DNA of 64,000 nt from contig NZ_CP107785.1 in NCBI RefSeq assembly GCF_036345915.1, forward strand, positions 5,394,001 to 5,458,000, in the 5' to 3' direction. Positions 47,888-56,303 of this stretch are shown here, one piece after another (positions within the stretch are counted from its first letter, which is position 1; each line of letters starts with the position of its first letter). Made by a program: the position numbers and the translations under genes. The notes under the pieces were generated by a model that saw only the letters and a list, made by a program, of their open reading frames with translations, was not told where the DNA came from and searched no databases. This stretch comes from Nocardia sp. NBC_00565. Lineage in GTDB: Bacteria; Actinomycetota; Actinomycetes; Mycobacteriales; Mycobacteriaceae.

Positions 47888-48595
47888 TCACGCGCAGACG
47901 CTGGTCGGCGCGATCACCTCTTCGAGGGCGCGTGCCACCGAGCGCTCGACGGTCGCGCGTTCGGCGCCCATACCGATCAGGATGTTGACGATCGAGGGCA
48001 ACAGCACCTCGGCCATGCCTTGGTCGCCGTAGAGGCCGGCCATATCCAGTTGGATGAACCCGTACAGTCCGGTCCAGAACTGCGCGGCGGCCGCGCGGGC
48101 ATTCGTGCCGCGCACCAGATCCGCGTCCATTGCGCGCTGGGTCGCGTGCACCAGGTAGTCGAAGCTTTCCGCGAAGTACTCGAAATCGGAATCGCTCCCG
48201 CCGGACAGCACATTGCCCCGGCGCACCTTCACCTCCGCCTTCGGCGATTCGGTGGCGAACATCAGCCGGAACAGCTCGGGTTTTCGCACCGCCTCGTCCC
48301 GAAAGACGAAGCCGAGCACCAAGATTTCGGCGATCGGGTCGTCGGCGACCTTGCATTCGGCCAGCCGCGCGACCAGCTGGGCGAAACCTTCCGAGCCGAC
48401 GGCCTGGATCAGGCCGGGCATACCACTGAAATTGGAATAGATCGCCATGGTGGAAACCCCGCAGATCCGTGCGACGCGGCGCACCGTCAGCGAGGCCAGT
48501 CCTTCCGTCGAAATGAGTTGTACTGTCGCCTCTATCAGTCGATCACGCATCGAACCCGACAGTGCGGGACCGGCCGCTGCCGCACTGTTCGTCAT
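47888..48595 (-). CDS. TetR-family regulator
   Basis: The ATG at 48595 (GAGGTGA upstream) gives 235 residues. The N-terminal DNA-binding region is clear (MRDRLIEATVQLISTEGLASLTVRRVARICGVSTMAIYSNFSGMPGL), followed by a helical ligand domain. It lies 22 bp after the MFS gene in the same direction, so the two are probably one operon. The repeated operators in front of the SnoaL-like gene are candidate targets, and through them it may control the PKS operon. Confidence 0.9.
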   Translation of the reverse strand: MTNSAAAAGPALSGSMRDRLIEATVQLISTEGLASLTVRRVARICGVSTMAIYSNFSGMPGLIQAVGSEGFAQLVARLAECKVADDPIAEILVLGFVFRDEAVRKPELFRLMFATESPKAEVKVRRGNVLSGGSDSDFEYFAESFDYLVHATQRAMDADLVRGTNARAAAAQFWTGLYGFIQLDMAGLYGDQGMAEVLLPSIVNILIGMGAERATVERSVARALEEVIAPTSVCA

Positions 48596-48617
48596 GACTT
48601 CACCTCGCCGCGCGCAC

Positions 48618-50249
48618 TCATGCGACCTGCATCCGCAACTCATCGGCGGTGATCTGCTCCAGCGGCTTGCGCCGGGTCTCCATGATGAATCCGACAGCCA
48701 CCACCGCCGCGATCGCGATCGGCACCGCGCTGATCAATGCGGTCATGCTGATCGACGGTGTGGTCACGGCCAGCACGACCAGCGCGATGACCAGGACGCC
48801 GCCCGCCTTGGTCATGGCCGCGGCAACACCACTGCCGCGGGACCGGATCCGAGTCGGATAGACCTCCGAACCATAGGCGACGATGACCGCGACGACCGAG
48901 CTGGAACCCCAGATCGGCACCACGAGCAGGGCATAGAGCAGTGTGGTGTTGTCGGCGACGTGATCGCCGAGGATGACGAACCCACCGAGCGCGATGGCGA
49001 GCAGCGCACTCAGCGTGATCAACGTCCACTTGGTGGAACGGTGATAGCAGTAGGCGACCAGGAAGTTCAGCGGGAAGCCGATCAGCGCCGAGTCGCGCAG
49101 GATCTTATCCGCGGTGACGCCGGTGAAGCCGAGGCTGCGCAGGTTCGTCGGCAACCAGAGCTGAAAACCGTAGGTGACAAGTCCGACCCCGAGGCCCAAT
49201 AGGGCGAGCACGATGGTCATTCCGACGAACGGGCGGCGCAGCAGTTGAGCGAACCCGCCGTCCAGGCGGTCCTCGGCGGTGGGTTCGGGTTCCTCGACCG
49301 TGGTGATCTCGGCGTGGTAGACGCGCAGCACCTCTTCGGCTTCACGCTGGCGGCCGATCGCCATCAGGAATCGCGGCGACTCCGGGATCCACCGGACCAT
49401 CAGCACCACCAGCAGACCGGTGGGCAAGCCGATCAGCCACATGCTGCGCCAGCCGTAGCTCTCGCCGATCGTCGAGGACAGCCAGCTGGTGACGACATAG
49501 GCCCCCGCGATATCACCGCCGATCAGCACCAACAGCCAGCCGCGGTGCCGGGCCGGGATCGTCTCCGACAGCAGGGTGAAGGCGATCGGCAGCATGCCGC
49601 CCGCGCTCAGGCCCATGATGAAGCACATCGCGACGTTCAGTTCGAAACTCGGCATCGCGCCACAGATCGCGGTGCCCACGAAGAAGATTCCGGCCAGCAG
49701 GATCGCCGCCTTGCGACCGATGCGGTCGCCGAGCCAGCCCCACAGGAACGACCCGAGCACCGTGCCCGTGATACCGGACAGCGGTAGCAGCGCCACCGGA
49801 AGTGCGTCCAGATGCGGGCTCGCGGGCGTGCGCAGATGGTATTCGGCGCCGACACCCGGAACAACGAAGGCCAGCGTCGTCGGTTTCATGACGTCGATGG
49901 TGATCGCGGCAGCCATGATGAGCAGTAGCACCACATGCACCCGGCTGATCGGCGCGTCGTCGAGTGCCCGCACCCGCAGCCCGGACACCGCCTCGTGCAC
50001 CGAGCGCTGCGGAAACAGTCCATAGGTGGTGACGGCCAGACCGATCACGATCAGGATCATTCCGGTGATCATGTAGCCGTCCATCGGCATGCCCGCCATC
50101 CGATAGTCCATATCGCGGGCCATGAGATACATCGGAAGGTGCAGGACGGTGCCGAGTACCGTCGATCCGAGGCCGAACCAGAAGGCTCCGGTGCGCCGAC
50201 GGTTGACCGGCCCTTCCGATCGCTGGGCAATATCGACGGCGCTCAAATG
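48618..50249 (-). CDS. MFS transporter (sugar porter/SV2-like group)
   Basis: From the ATG at 50249 the protein has 543 residues. A 12-helix MFS core is preceded by an N-terminal pair of helices, so the topology is 14-helix-like or has an extra hairpin. Motif A appears as GWLGDRIGRKAAIL, and the central loop carries PESPRFLMAIGRQREAEEVLRVYH, a pattern of sugar-porter-type MFS proteins such as those for aromatic acids. The ligand is unknown. It is first in an operon with a TetR gene, so it may be self-regulated. Confidence 0.88.
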   Translation of the reverse strand, partial: HLSAVDIAQRSEGPVNRRRTGAFWFGLGSTVLGTVLHLPMYLMARDMDYRMAGMPMDGYMITGMILIVIGLAVTTYGLFPQRSVHEAVSGLRVRALDDAPISRVHVVLLLIMAAAITIDVMKPTTLAFVVPGVGAEYHLRTPASPHLDALPVALLPLSGITGTVLGSFLWGWLGDRIGRKAAILLAGIFFVGTAICGAMPSFELNVAMCFIMGLSAGGMLPIAFTLLSETIPARHRGWLLVLIGGDIAGAYVVTSWLSSTIGESYGWRSMWLIGLPTGLLVVLMVRWIPESPRFLMAIGRQREAEEVLRVYHAEITTVEEPEPTAEDRLDGGFAQLLRRPFVGMTIVLALLGLGVGLVTYGFQLWLPTNLRSLGFTGVTADKILRDSALIGFPLNFLVAYCYHRSTKWTLITLSALLAIALGGFVILGDHVADNTTLLYALLVVPIWGSSSVVAVIVAYGSEVYPTRIRSRGSGVAAAMTKAGGVLVIALVVLAVTTPSISMTALISAVPIAIAAVVAVGFIMETRRKPLEQITADELRMQVA

Positions 50250-50437
50250 CATCACCAGACCCTCATCCGCCCGCAAACTGCAACGCGTTACCGGTCGGTA
50301 TTACACACGAGTTCGGTTCCGGTGTCGACGTTCTCGCCAGTGGGAATCAGCGAATTCGGCGCAGACGCCAATTCGCCGATTGCGACGATTACGTTCCCAG
50401 CCATTTGGGTATTCCCGTGCCCCGACATCGCCGCAAA

Positions 50438-50476
50438 GGCCCGCCCGCGCACCGAATCCGAGTGCGCGGGCGGGCC
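50438..50476 (-). terminator. Hairpin terminator of the DoxX gene
   Basis: A 15-bp perfect stem (50438-50452 with 50462-50476) with a 9-nt loop and a short T run on the leftward strand lies 12 bp beyond the doxX stop codon. Confidence 0.8.
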
Positions 50477-50488
50477 CGCTTCGAGTGA

Positions 50489-50926
50489 TCAGCCGAGCAG
50501 GACGAGCCCTGCCGCACCGATGAAAATAACCTGCACGACGGTGCGCAGCGGCAGCGGCATGGTCTTGATGCCGAGATCGGCGCGCGCCGCACGGATATTC
50601 GCGGGGAACATCACGATCAGCAGCAGGATCAGGCCCACCGCGGCCAATTTGGCTACGGGCGGGATCAACAGGCCGATCGCACCGCCGATCTCGAGCAGGC
50701 CGGTGAAGCTGACCCAGCCGGCCGGGTTGGGCAGCCGCGGCGGCACCATCGCGACCAGTGCGCCGCGCTTCGGCTCGACGAAATGCGCGCTCGCGGTGAG
50801 CGCGAACATCGCGGCCAGTCCGAGTGCGGCGGCATGCGGCCAGGAGTCGAGCCAGCCGAGGTCGGCGAGCCAGCCGATGAACCGGGCGAGTCCGGCGATG
50901 ACGATCAGTACAACCAGCGGTGCCAT
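50489..50926 (-). CDS. DoxX-family membrane protein
   Basis: The 145-residue protein has four hydrophobic segments (VVLIVIAGLARFIGWLA, ALGLAAMFALTASAHF, WVSFTGLLEIGGAIGLLI, AAVGLILLLIVMFPANIRAAR) with the polar/charged spacing of DoxX proteins, which are linked to oxidative or thiol stress in actinobacteria. It is divergent from a TetR gene across a promoter containing tandem repeats, so it is probably repressed by that regulator. Confidence 0.87.
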   Translation of the reverse strand: MAPLVVLIVIAGLARFIGWLADLGWLDSWPHAAALGLAAMFALTASAHFVEPKRGALVAMVPPRLPNPAGWVSFTGLLEIGGAIGLLIPPVAKLAAVGLILLLIVMFPANIRAARADLGIKTMPLPLRTVVQVIFIGAAGLVLLG

Positions 50927-50955
50927 CAGAGTCTCCTGGGGTCGAGCACCAATTC

Positions 50956-51008
50956 TTGACAGCGACTAGATTAAATCCGCGACACGAAACTTGTCAATGA
51001 CTAGATTA
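50956..51008. promoter_or_regulatory. Tandem 18-bp operator repeats and promoter between DoxX and TetR genes
   Basis: TTGACAGCGACTAGATTA (50956-50973) and TTGTCAATGACTAGATTA (50991-51008) agree at 15 of 18 positions and are 35 bp apart. On the leftward strand TTGACA and TAATCT with an 18-bp spacer form a good promoter for doxX within this segment. Binding at both repeats would cover that promoter. Confidence 0.65.
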
Positions 51009-51025
51009 TGGGCGACCATCGATAC

Positions 51026-51595
51026 ATGGCGAAGAGCGGCTACCACCACGGCGATCTGCGGGCCACCATCCTGGCCGCGGCCGCCGAACAGATCGCGACC
51101 GACGGCGTCGACGCGGTATCCCTGCGCGGTCTGGCCCGCCGGGCCGATGTCTCGCACGCGGCCCCCGCCCATCACTTCGGTGACCGCGCGGGCTTGCTCA
51201 CCGAATTGGCCATCGAGGGCTTCGGCATACTCGCCGATCAGCTGGCCGCGGCCGGTTCGGACTTCCGCGAGGTCGCCGTCGCCTATACCCGCTTCGCCCG
51301 CGAGCACCCCGGCCACTTCGACGTCATGTTCCGACGCGAACTCCTGCATGCCGACGACGCGCGCCTGGGCGCGGCCCGCACCGCGGCGGGCACGGCACTG
51401 CGCTCGGGAGTCGCGGTCCTGCAACCCGACAACACCGTCGAGCAGCAACAAGCCACCCGCCTCGCGGCCTGGTCGCTCGCGCACGGCTTCGCCGCGCTCT
51501 GGCGCGAAGGGGCACTACAGGATTCGGCGCTCGGCGACAGTGCGGATCCGGAAACCCTGGCCCGTCGCATGGTCGCCACTGTCCACTTCGAATGA
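51026..51595 (+). CDS. TetR-family regulator with WHG-type C-terminal domain
   Basis: I chose the ATG at 51026, which starts MAKSGYHHGDLR, the conserved opening of this group, over an ATG at 51008 that overlaps an operator repeat. The protein then has 189 residues. The helix-turn-helix (VSLRGLARRADVSHAAPAHHFGDRAGL) is intact. The C-terminal domain includes the LAAWSLAHGFAALW pattern of the WHG group. It probably represses the divergent doxX gene and itself. Confidence 0.9.
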   Translation: MAKSGYHHGDLRATILAAAAEQIATDGVDAVSLRGLARRADVSHAAPAHHFGDRAGLLTELAIEGFGILADQLAAAGSDFREVAVAYTRFAREHPGHFDVMFRRELLHADDARLGAARTAAGTALRSGVAVLQPDNTVEQQQATRLAAWSLAHGFAALWREGALQDSALGDSADPETLARRMVATVHFE

Positions 51596-51632
51596 GTACG
51601 GCCCACTGGCCTTTGGCCGTAAGTTCTTAGGC

Positions 51633-52001
51633 ATGGACATCCATGCCTACCCCACCGAGGCCACCATCCCGGTGAATCTCACCGAGGCACAACGCATCGC
51701 CGACCACTATCTGTCCACCGATGGTGACACCATCATCAACCTGCTCACCGAGTTCGACGCGGGCTTCACCGTCGTCGCCATCTTCCCCCCACCCCCCGGC
51801 GTCGACCCGCACGTACGCCCGCTCCCGCCCCCCATCGGCGGCTCGGTCTGCGTCATCGACAAACCCACCGGCGCCATCTCCTACTGGCCCACCTACCCCA
51901 CCGACATGGTCGCCGCCCAATACACCCAAATCCTGCAATCCGGCCGCCTGATCATCGAGGACAGCTGGCCGGAAGACGAGGACTCCACCGAAGGCGAGTG
52001 A
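51633..52001 (+). CDS. Hypothetical 122-residue protein
   Basis: The ATG at 51633 is 37 bp after the TetR stop. The protein is acidic and Pro-rich in the middle (IFPPPPGVDPHVRPLPPP), with a conserved-looking second half (GGSVCVIDKPTGAISYWPTYPTDMVAAQYTQIL) that resembles small immunity-type or YrhB-like proteins of actinobacteria. There is no signal peptide. A toxin partner is not evident next to it. No firm function can be given. Confidence 0.65.
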   Translation: MDIHAYPTEATIPVNLTEAQRIADHYLSTDGDTIINLLTEFDAGFTVVAIFPPPPGVDPHVRPLPPPIGGSVCVIDKPTGAISYWPTYPTDMVAAQYTQILQSGRLIIEDSWPEDEDSTEGE

Positions 52002-52010
52002 GGTGTAGGA

Positions 52011-52838
52011 CTACTCGAGGTGGGACGTGATGTTGTCGCGATCGAGTTCGGTGGACGGAAGTTGTAGTACCAGAAGAAGATCCGGGTTCTCGACCAGGCG
52101 TAGTTGGAAGAGTTCGAGGTTCAGGGCGCCCGCTTCGGGGTGATCGATGCCGATGGTGGCGGCGCGGAAGTCTTGGACCGGGTATTCGGACCACCAGATG
52201 CGGAATTCAGGGCTGGCCTCGGAGAGGTCGGCGACGAGGGTGGTCAGGCGCGGGTCGTCGGGGCGGCGGCCGACGAGGGCGCGGAACTGGCTGAGCACGG
52301 CTCGGGCGGCCGGTTCCCAGTTGCGCATGGCAGCGCGATTCTCCTTGTGCGTGAACATCATCCACAGCATGTTGCGGTGGTCCGGATCGAGTTCGTTGGG
52401 GTCGAGGCGGATACGCGTGTAGGCCTCGTTCCAAACCACGAAATCGAAATGCCCGTCATGGATTACGGCGGGACTCGGCATCATCGAATCGACCAAACGC
52501 TGCAGTCGTGACATGGCCGCACCGGGCTGAGCGGCGGCGACCGGATCGGCGAGACCGGCAAGTCGGCGCAGGTGGCGGTGTTGTCCGTCGTCGAGCCGCA
52601 ACGCGCGGGCCAGCGCATCGACCACCTGCGGGCTGGCCGCGATCTTGCGCCCCTGCTCGAGCCAGGTGTACCAGGTGAGGCTGACCCCGGTGAGTTCGGC
52701 GACCTCCTCGCGACGCAGGCCGGGTGTCCGTCGGCGGCCCGGTTCCAAATCCGGTAGCAGCCCGACATCGGTCGGGCGCAACTTGGAGCGTTGCGCGCGC
52801 AGGAATGCCGCCAGTTCGGCGCGGTGGTTATCGCTCAT
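52011..52838 (-). CDS. MmyB-type XRE-family transcriptional regulator
   Basis: From the ATG at 52838 (AGGGCAGG upstream) the protein has 275 residues. A helix-turn-helix (residues about 38-70, RREEVAELTGVSLTWYTWLEQGR) precedes the MmyB ligand-binding domain (PAVIHDGHFDFVVWNEAYTRI...), a PAS-like pocket reported to bind fatty acids in this family. The next gene on the other strand is a galE relic, so its usual divergent partner may be lost. A diverged 5' copy of this gene with an identical 33-bp leader lies at 63673-63889. Confidence 0.9.
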   Translation of the reverse strand: MSDNHRAELAAFLRAQRSKLRPTDVGLLPDLEPGRRRTPGLRREEVAELTGVSLTWYTWLEQGRKIAASPQVVDALARALRLDDGQHRHLRRLAGLADPVAAAQPGAAMSRLQRLVDSMMPSPAVIHDGHFDFVVWNEAYTRIRLDPNELDPDHRNMLWMMFTHKENRAAMRNWEPAARAVLSQFRALVGRRPDDPRLTTLVADLSEASPEFRIWWSEYPVQDFRAATIGIDHPEAGALNLELFQLRLVENPDLLLVLQLPSTELDRDNITSHLE

Positions 52839-52842
52839 TACC

Positions 52843-52875
52843 TGCCCTCTGTGGGTAGCAGTATCGGTAACAGGA
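52843..52875 (-). promoter_or_regulatory. Conserved promoter/operator of the MmyB regulator (copy 1)
   Basis: This 33-bp segment directly upstream of the start is identical to 63857-63889, upstream of the truncated second copy, although the coding parts have diverged by roughly 15 percent. On the gene strand it holds the spaced elements GTTACC and GCTACC, which could be half-sites for the regulator. Perfect conservation of the leader suggests it is a functional autoregulatory site. Confidence 0.6.
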
Positions 52876-52929
52876 CCGCGCCGCCGGCCGTCTCTAGCGT
52901 CGAGTGCAACAGGAGATCGAGAAACCCCC

Positions 52930-53168
52930 GGCACCGACCGAATCTACAACCTGGGCAACGGCATCGGCTCCTGCAACCGTCCAAGTCCTCGACGCTGTCA
53001 GCTTCGTCACCGGCCACCCCGTCCCCGTCGAAGTAGCCCCACCGCCCGGCGACCCGGCCTCCCTCTACGCCGCCTCGCCCCTCGCCAAAGCCGAACTCGG
53101 CTGGGAGCCCCGACATCCGCGACATCGTCGCCGACGCCTGGACCTTCCACCAGTCCACGTCATCCTGA
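52930..53168 (+). pseudogene. UDP-glucose 4-epimerase (galE) C-terminal relic
   Basis: Three consecutive pieces in three frames read like the last quarter of GalE: IYNLGNGIG; then VQVLDAVSFVTGHPVPVEVAPPPGDPASLYAASPLAKAELGWEP; then DIRDIVADAWTFHQSTSS and a stop at 53166-53168. In intact epimerases these segments follow one another. At least two frameshifts and the loss of the N-terminal NAD-binding domain make it a dead fragment. Confidence 0.75.
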
Positions 53169-53221
53169 ACGAAGCACAGGACGGCGCGGTTGCTGGCGAG
53201 GCATCCCGCTACGCTTCATTG

Positions 53222-53623
53222 GTGACTTTCACGACGAATGAGCAGCAGTTCCTGGCCGAGGCCGGGATCGGTCGGCTGGCGACGGTATCGCCCGACGGCG
53301 TTGTGCAGAACAACCCGACCAGCTATCGGGTCAATGCCGACGGCACCATCGACATCGGCGGAATGCGCATGCACACCAGCCGCAAGTACCGCAACGTCGA
53401 GGCCGGCAGCCGAGTGTCGTTCGTCGTCGACCAGCAGGTCTCGCTGGACCCGTACGTTATTCGCGGCATCGAGGTACGCGGCACAGCCGAAGCGCTCGAC
53501 GACCAGGAACCGCCGTTCCCTCCCCAGGAACGCTCGATCATCCGGATCCATCCCGAACGAATCATCTCCTGGGGCATCGACAGCGGCTCCTTCGACTTCA
53601 CCAGTCGCACACCCCACAGCTAA
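53222..53623 (+). CDS. PPOX-class F420-dependent oxidoreductase
   Basis: The GTG at 53222 gives 133 residues of the split-barrel flavin-binding fold: FLAEAGIGRLATVSPDGVVQNNPTSYRVNADGTIDIGG, MHTSRKYRNVEAGSRVSFVVDQ, RGIEVRGTAEAL. This small F420-binding subgroup acts in redox or biliverdin-type reactions in mycobacteria. TACGCT a few bases before the start suggests leaderless transcription. It is followed by a terminator-bounded gap and then trmO on the other strand. Confidence 0.88.
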   Translation: MTFTTNEQQFLAEAGIGRLATVSPDGVVQNNPTSYRVNADGTIDIGGMRMHTSRKYRNVEAGSRVSFVVDQQVSLDPYVIRGIEVRGTAEALDDQEPPFPPQERSIIRIHPERIISWGIDSGSFDFTSRTPHS

Positions 53624-53782
53624 GTAGTCGCCGCCCGTAAGTCCAAGGGCGCGACCACTTAGCACCCCAGCCCGAAACGGCATCCACATCTCTCCGCTGT
53701 CGGCAGCGCTTATCGATCCGCGCGGCCCCCTCGGCACTTCACCACGCCAAGACTGGGGACCCAGCCTCGTTGGACATGCAAA

Positions 53783-53817
53783 AAGCGGCCCCCCAACATC
53801 GAGGTTGGGAGCCGCTT
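53783..53817 (-). terminator. Hairpin terminator of trmO
   Basis: A stem of about 14 bp with one mismatch (53783-53797 with 53804-53817) is followed on the leftward strand by five T. It sits 22 bp beyond the trmO stop codon. Confidence 0.8.
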
Positions 53818-53839
53818 CGGCTTCGGGGCGATGGCCGCC

Positions 53840-54310
53840 TCAGAAGTAATCTTTCAGCATCTCGGTCGACCACGGAGCCTGGTGGATCTCACCACGCGGC
53901 CCGAACTCCGCAAACCACGGCTTGATGTCCAGCACAGGAGTGCCGTCCACCGCGTCCAGCTCGGCTACGTGCAGGTCTAAGCCGTCTACGCGAAGCAGTC
54001 GAGCACGGGAAACCCCAAGCCAGTTGACGCGCCGCATATTCCGATGTCCAAAGATGCCGACCTTTGGCCATGCGGGGTTGTCGCGGGCACTGCGCGCACC
54101 GAGGTGCAGGTCCGTTGGATCGGTCAAGTGAAACCGGAAGATGATTTCGAGGTGGCTGAACGCGTCCAAGCCCTGCACGGACTCTTCGGTGAACCGAGCA
54201 TTATCTACGCGGATGATTGTCTCGGTACCTCCCCAGTGATCGTCTGTCGGTTCGCTTCGACCACCGATCACATGCGCGACCGGGACAACTTCGAACACTT
54301 CGTCTGTCAT
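53840..54310 (-). CDS. trmO: TrmO-family tRNA methyltransferase (UPF0066/VirR type)
   Basis: The 156-residue protein carries VVPVAHVIGGRSEPTDDHWGG at the N-terminus, FSHLEIIFRFHLTD, RPKVGIF-equivalent WPKVGIFGHRNMRRVNWLGVSRARLL, and VLDIKPWFAEFGPRG near the C-terminus, all typical of TrmO. TrmO uses SAM to N6-methylate the threonylcarbamoyl group of t6A37 in tRNA-Thr. Its presence inside the island, 12 bp from an XRE gene in the same direction, is unusual for a housekeeping enzyme, so it may be an accessory copy. Confidence 0.88.
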   Translation of the reverse strand: MTDEVFEVVPVAHVIGGRSEPTDDHWGGTETIIRVDNARFTEESVQGLDAFSHLEIIFRFHLTDPTDLHLGARSARDNPAWPKVGIFGHRNMRRVNWLGVSRARLLRVDGLDLHVAELDAVDGTPVLDIKPWFAEFGPRGEIHQAPWSTEMLKDYF

Positions 54311-54322
54311 ATGACCCCTGTC

Positions 54323-55594
54323 CTACGTTCCACTGGTGGCTAGATATTCCTTTGCCCGCTCATCGATCTCGCTCACACCCGCAATATGCCGGCACGGTGC
54401 CACGGTTGTGCGTATATCGCGGGCGACATTCCTGGTGCGCCCCGACCGCACACCGTCCATTGCGTCGAGCGCGGATGTCCATGTGGCGCATGCCTGTTCG
54501 AGTTCGCCGCTGCGGGCCTCCACGGTACCGAGGTAGCCGAGGGTTACCGCATGGGTCCGGGTAAACGTCGTGGCTTTGCGTTTGCGGACGCTGAGCTGGA
54601 ATTGTTCGGCGGCACCGGCCATGTCACCCGAATCGCGTAGCGCGCACGCGGTTTCGTGGGCGAGGCTCGCTTCGGAGAAGAAGAACACCCGAGCGGGCTC
54701 ATGATCGGAGTCGGAAACGGCGGCAAGATCACGTTCGGCCTCGAGCAGGGCTTTCGCCGACTCGGCTTTCTGACCCGCTGCGCTCAACGCCTTGGCGTGC
54801 ACAACCTTTAAGAGCGCACGTTCACGCGGGCAGGCGGCTTGATATCGTGTGCCGCTTACTGATGCTTCGGCCAGCTGTAGTCCTTGTTGAGGTTGACCCA
54901 GGTCGATTGCTTGATGTGCCATGGCGCGCAGTACGTGACCGGTAAGCGGGGCGTCATTCGCTTCAGCGGACAGCTTGGTCGATGCAGCGAAGTAGCGCTG
55001 CGCGGCTGCATGCTCGTCGTTGTCGAACGCCATCCACCCCGCCAAGTATGCCAATTCGCCTGCCGCTGCGAACATTTCATGACGCACCGCCTCGCTGGCA
55101 AAGGACCCTTTCAGGTAGCTGGTCACCTCATTGGTCAAGTACTGGACAACAGCTGTCCGTCCATGCCCGCCGCCAAGTCGCTGGTCGATCTGGGAGAACA
55201 GGACCATCACGTCTCGCACCGCGGCTACATCAGCTTGGCCAACGTGCCGAATACCGGTCTCCTTGTCCGGCGCGACGGATGCCGCCCGGTCGAGCCACCC
55301 AGGGAGCAATACGGATGCGCTGATGGCTGTGGAGTATCCGACACGTAGGAAAGAGCGCCGTTCCACATCAGCCCTTCCGAGGTTGAGCAAGGTTGCTACA
55401 GGGTCTTGGATGCCACCAAAACGCCTTTCGTACCACGCTATGACATCGGGTGTCTGCGTGCGCTGGCCGGTCTCGTAGTAGAAGAGCGCGGACTTGCTGT
55501 ACGGGATCTGAGCAGCCAGCGCGGCCAGGGAAACCCCAGCCGCTTCGCGGACCGCTCGGAGCTGTGCGCCGACGATAGCGGCGGGACCGTCCAT
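54323..55594 (-). CDS. XRE-type regulator with TPR domain
   Basis: The 423-residue protein begins with a helix-turn-helix (LRAVREAAGVSLAALAAQIPYSKSALFYYETGQRTQTPDVIAWYERRFG), followed by about 300 residues of tetratricopeptide-like helical repeats. This is the architecture of the mobile-element and small-peptide-linked regulators of Streptomyces and relatives. Its start faces two 18-bp direct repeats and a train of small rightward genes, which it probably controls. The trmO gene follows 12 bp downstream. Confidence 0.85.
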   Translation of the reverse strand: MDGPAAIVGAQLRAVREAAGVSLAALAAQIPYSKSALFYYETGQRTQTPDVIAWYERRFGGIQDPVATLLNLGRADVERRSFLRVGYSTAISASVLLPGWLDRAASVAPDKETGIRHVGQADVAAVRDVMVLFSQIDQRLGGGHGRTAVVQYLTNEVTSYLKGSFASEAVRHEMFAAAGELAYLAGWMAFDNDEHAAAQRYFAASTKLSAEANDAPLTGHVLRAMAHQAIDLGQPQQGLQLAEASVSGTRYQAACPRERALLKVVHAKALSAAGQKAESAKALLEAERDLAAVSDSDHEPARVFFFSEASLAHETACALRDSGDMAGAAEQFQLSVRKRKATTFTRTHAVTLGYLGTVEARSGELEQACATWTSALDAMDGVRSGRTRNVARDIRTTVAPCRHIAGVSEIDERAKEYLATSGT

Positions 55595-55606
55595 GCCATC
55601 GAATCT

Positions 55607-55645
55607 AGCCGTTTCGTGAACGCGTCCAGCCGTTTTGTGAACGCG
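55607..55645. promoter_or_regulatory. Tandem operator repeats for the HTH-TPR regulator
   Basis: AGCCGTTTCGTGAACGCG (55607-55624) and AGCCGTTTTGTGAACGCG (55628-55645) differ at one base and are 21 bp apart, two helical turns, directly upstream of the regulator's start codon. The arrangement suggests autoregulation and control of the divergent small-gene cluster. Confidence 0.7.
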
Positions 55646-55682
55646 CTGTGGACGTCAACTCGTACTTTTCCGAACACCTCCC

Positions 55683-55988
55683 ATGGTCAGCTGGATATGC
55701 GCCCGGAGAGACGACCCTCTCCCACTCATTGAGAGTTCGTTTCAGGGGCCGGGCGCACCTAAGCCGCAGTCGACGCACCGGAGGTCGGCAGATGCCGAAC
55801 AACGAGCTTCAAGATCGCGACCCGTTCGTAGGCCACCCCGCAAGTACGCAGGAGCACCGGCCGAAAAGGTCGAGCTCTTCGCGGAAGCGGTCCGGCAGTG
55901 GGGAACGAAGCCTGCGTCGACCCAATCGTTCCGGTGCCGGGGTGTGGAGTCCCCCGGCACCGGTGACATCAACGAGGGAGCGCGATGA
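55683..55988 (+). CDS. Possible small protein (101 aa), start uncertain
   Basis: The frame ends at 55988, overlapping the next start codon as ATGA, which supports translation. The C-terminal part (KVELFAEAVRQWGTKPASTQSF) looks protein-like; the N-terminal 50 residues are basic and rich in Arg/Ser. The ATG at 55683 has no good ribosome site, so the true start may be further in. No family was recognised. Confidence 0.4.
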   Translation: MVSWICARRDDPLPLIESSFQGPGAPKPQSTHRRSADAEQRASRSRPVRRPPRKYAGAPAEKVELFAEAVRQWGTKPASTQSFRCRGVESPGTGDINEGAR

Positions 55989-56299
55989 GCCGAGATCGTT
56001 TGCGTACCACCGAATCACCGGACGGCCGGACAGTCGCGACCTGGCGGCTGGTACGCCGCGACTGCCAAGTACTCAACATCCAGAACCGGGAGGATTCCTC
56101 ACCGGCCTACCGGTGGCCCAGTGGAGCAGCACTGCCCTCCGCGAAGCCGGGCCTGGTGATACTCGACGGACCGCCGAATCTGTGGGAAGCGCGCGACGCA
56201 TTCCCCAGAAATGCCGATCTCTGGGACGCGGTGCGCTCGGACCACTGGGATGTCTTGCTGTCCCGGGCCGAGCTTCCGGTACCGATCACGAGGGCGTAG
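55985..56299 (+). CDS. Small hypothetical protein of the island cluster (104 aa)
   Basis: The ATG overlaps the preceding stop. The protein has no membrane segment or signal peptide. It contains LVILDGPPNLWEARDAFPRNADLWDAVRSDHWDVLLSRAELPV, a soluble acidic stretch. Its position in a run of short, tightly overlapping genes behind a regulator-controlled promoter suggests one operon. Function unknown. Confidence 0.65.
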   Translation: MSRDRLRTTESPDGRTVATWRLVRRDCQVLNIQNREDSSPAYRWPSGAALPSAKPGLVILDGPPNLWEARDAFPRNADLWDAVRSDHWDVLLSRAELPVPITRA

Positions 56300-56303
56300 C
56301 CGA

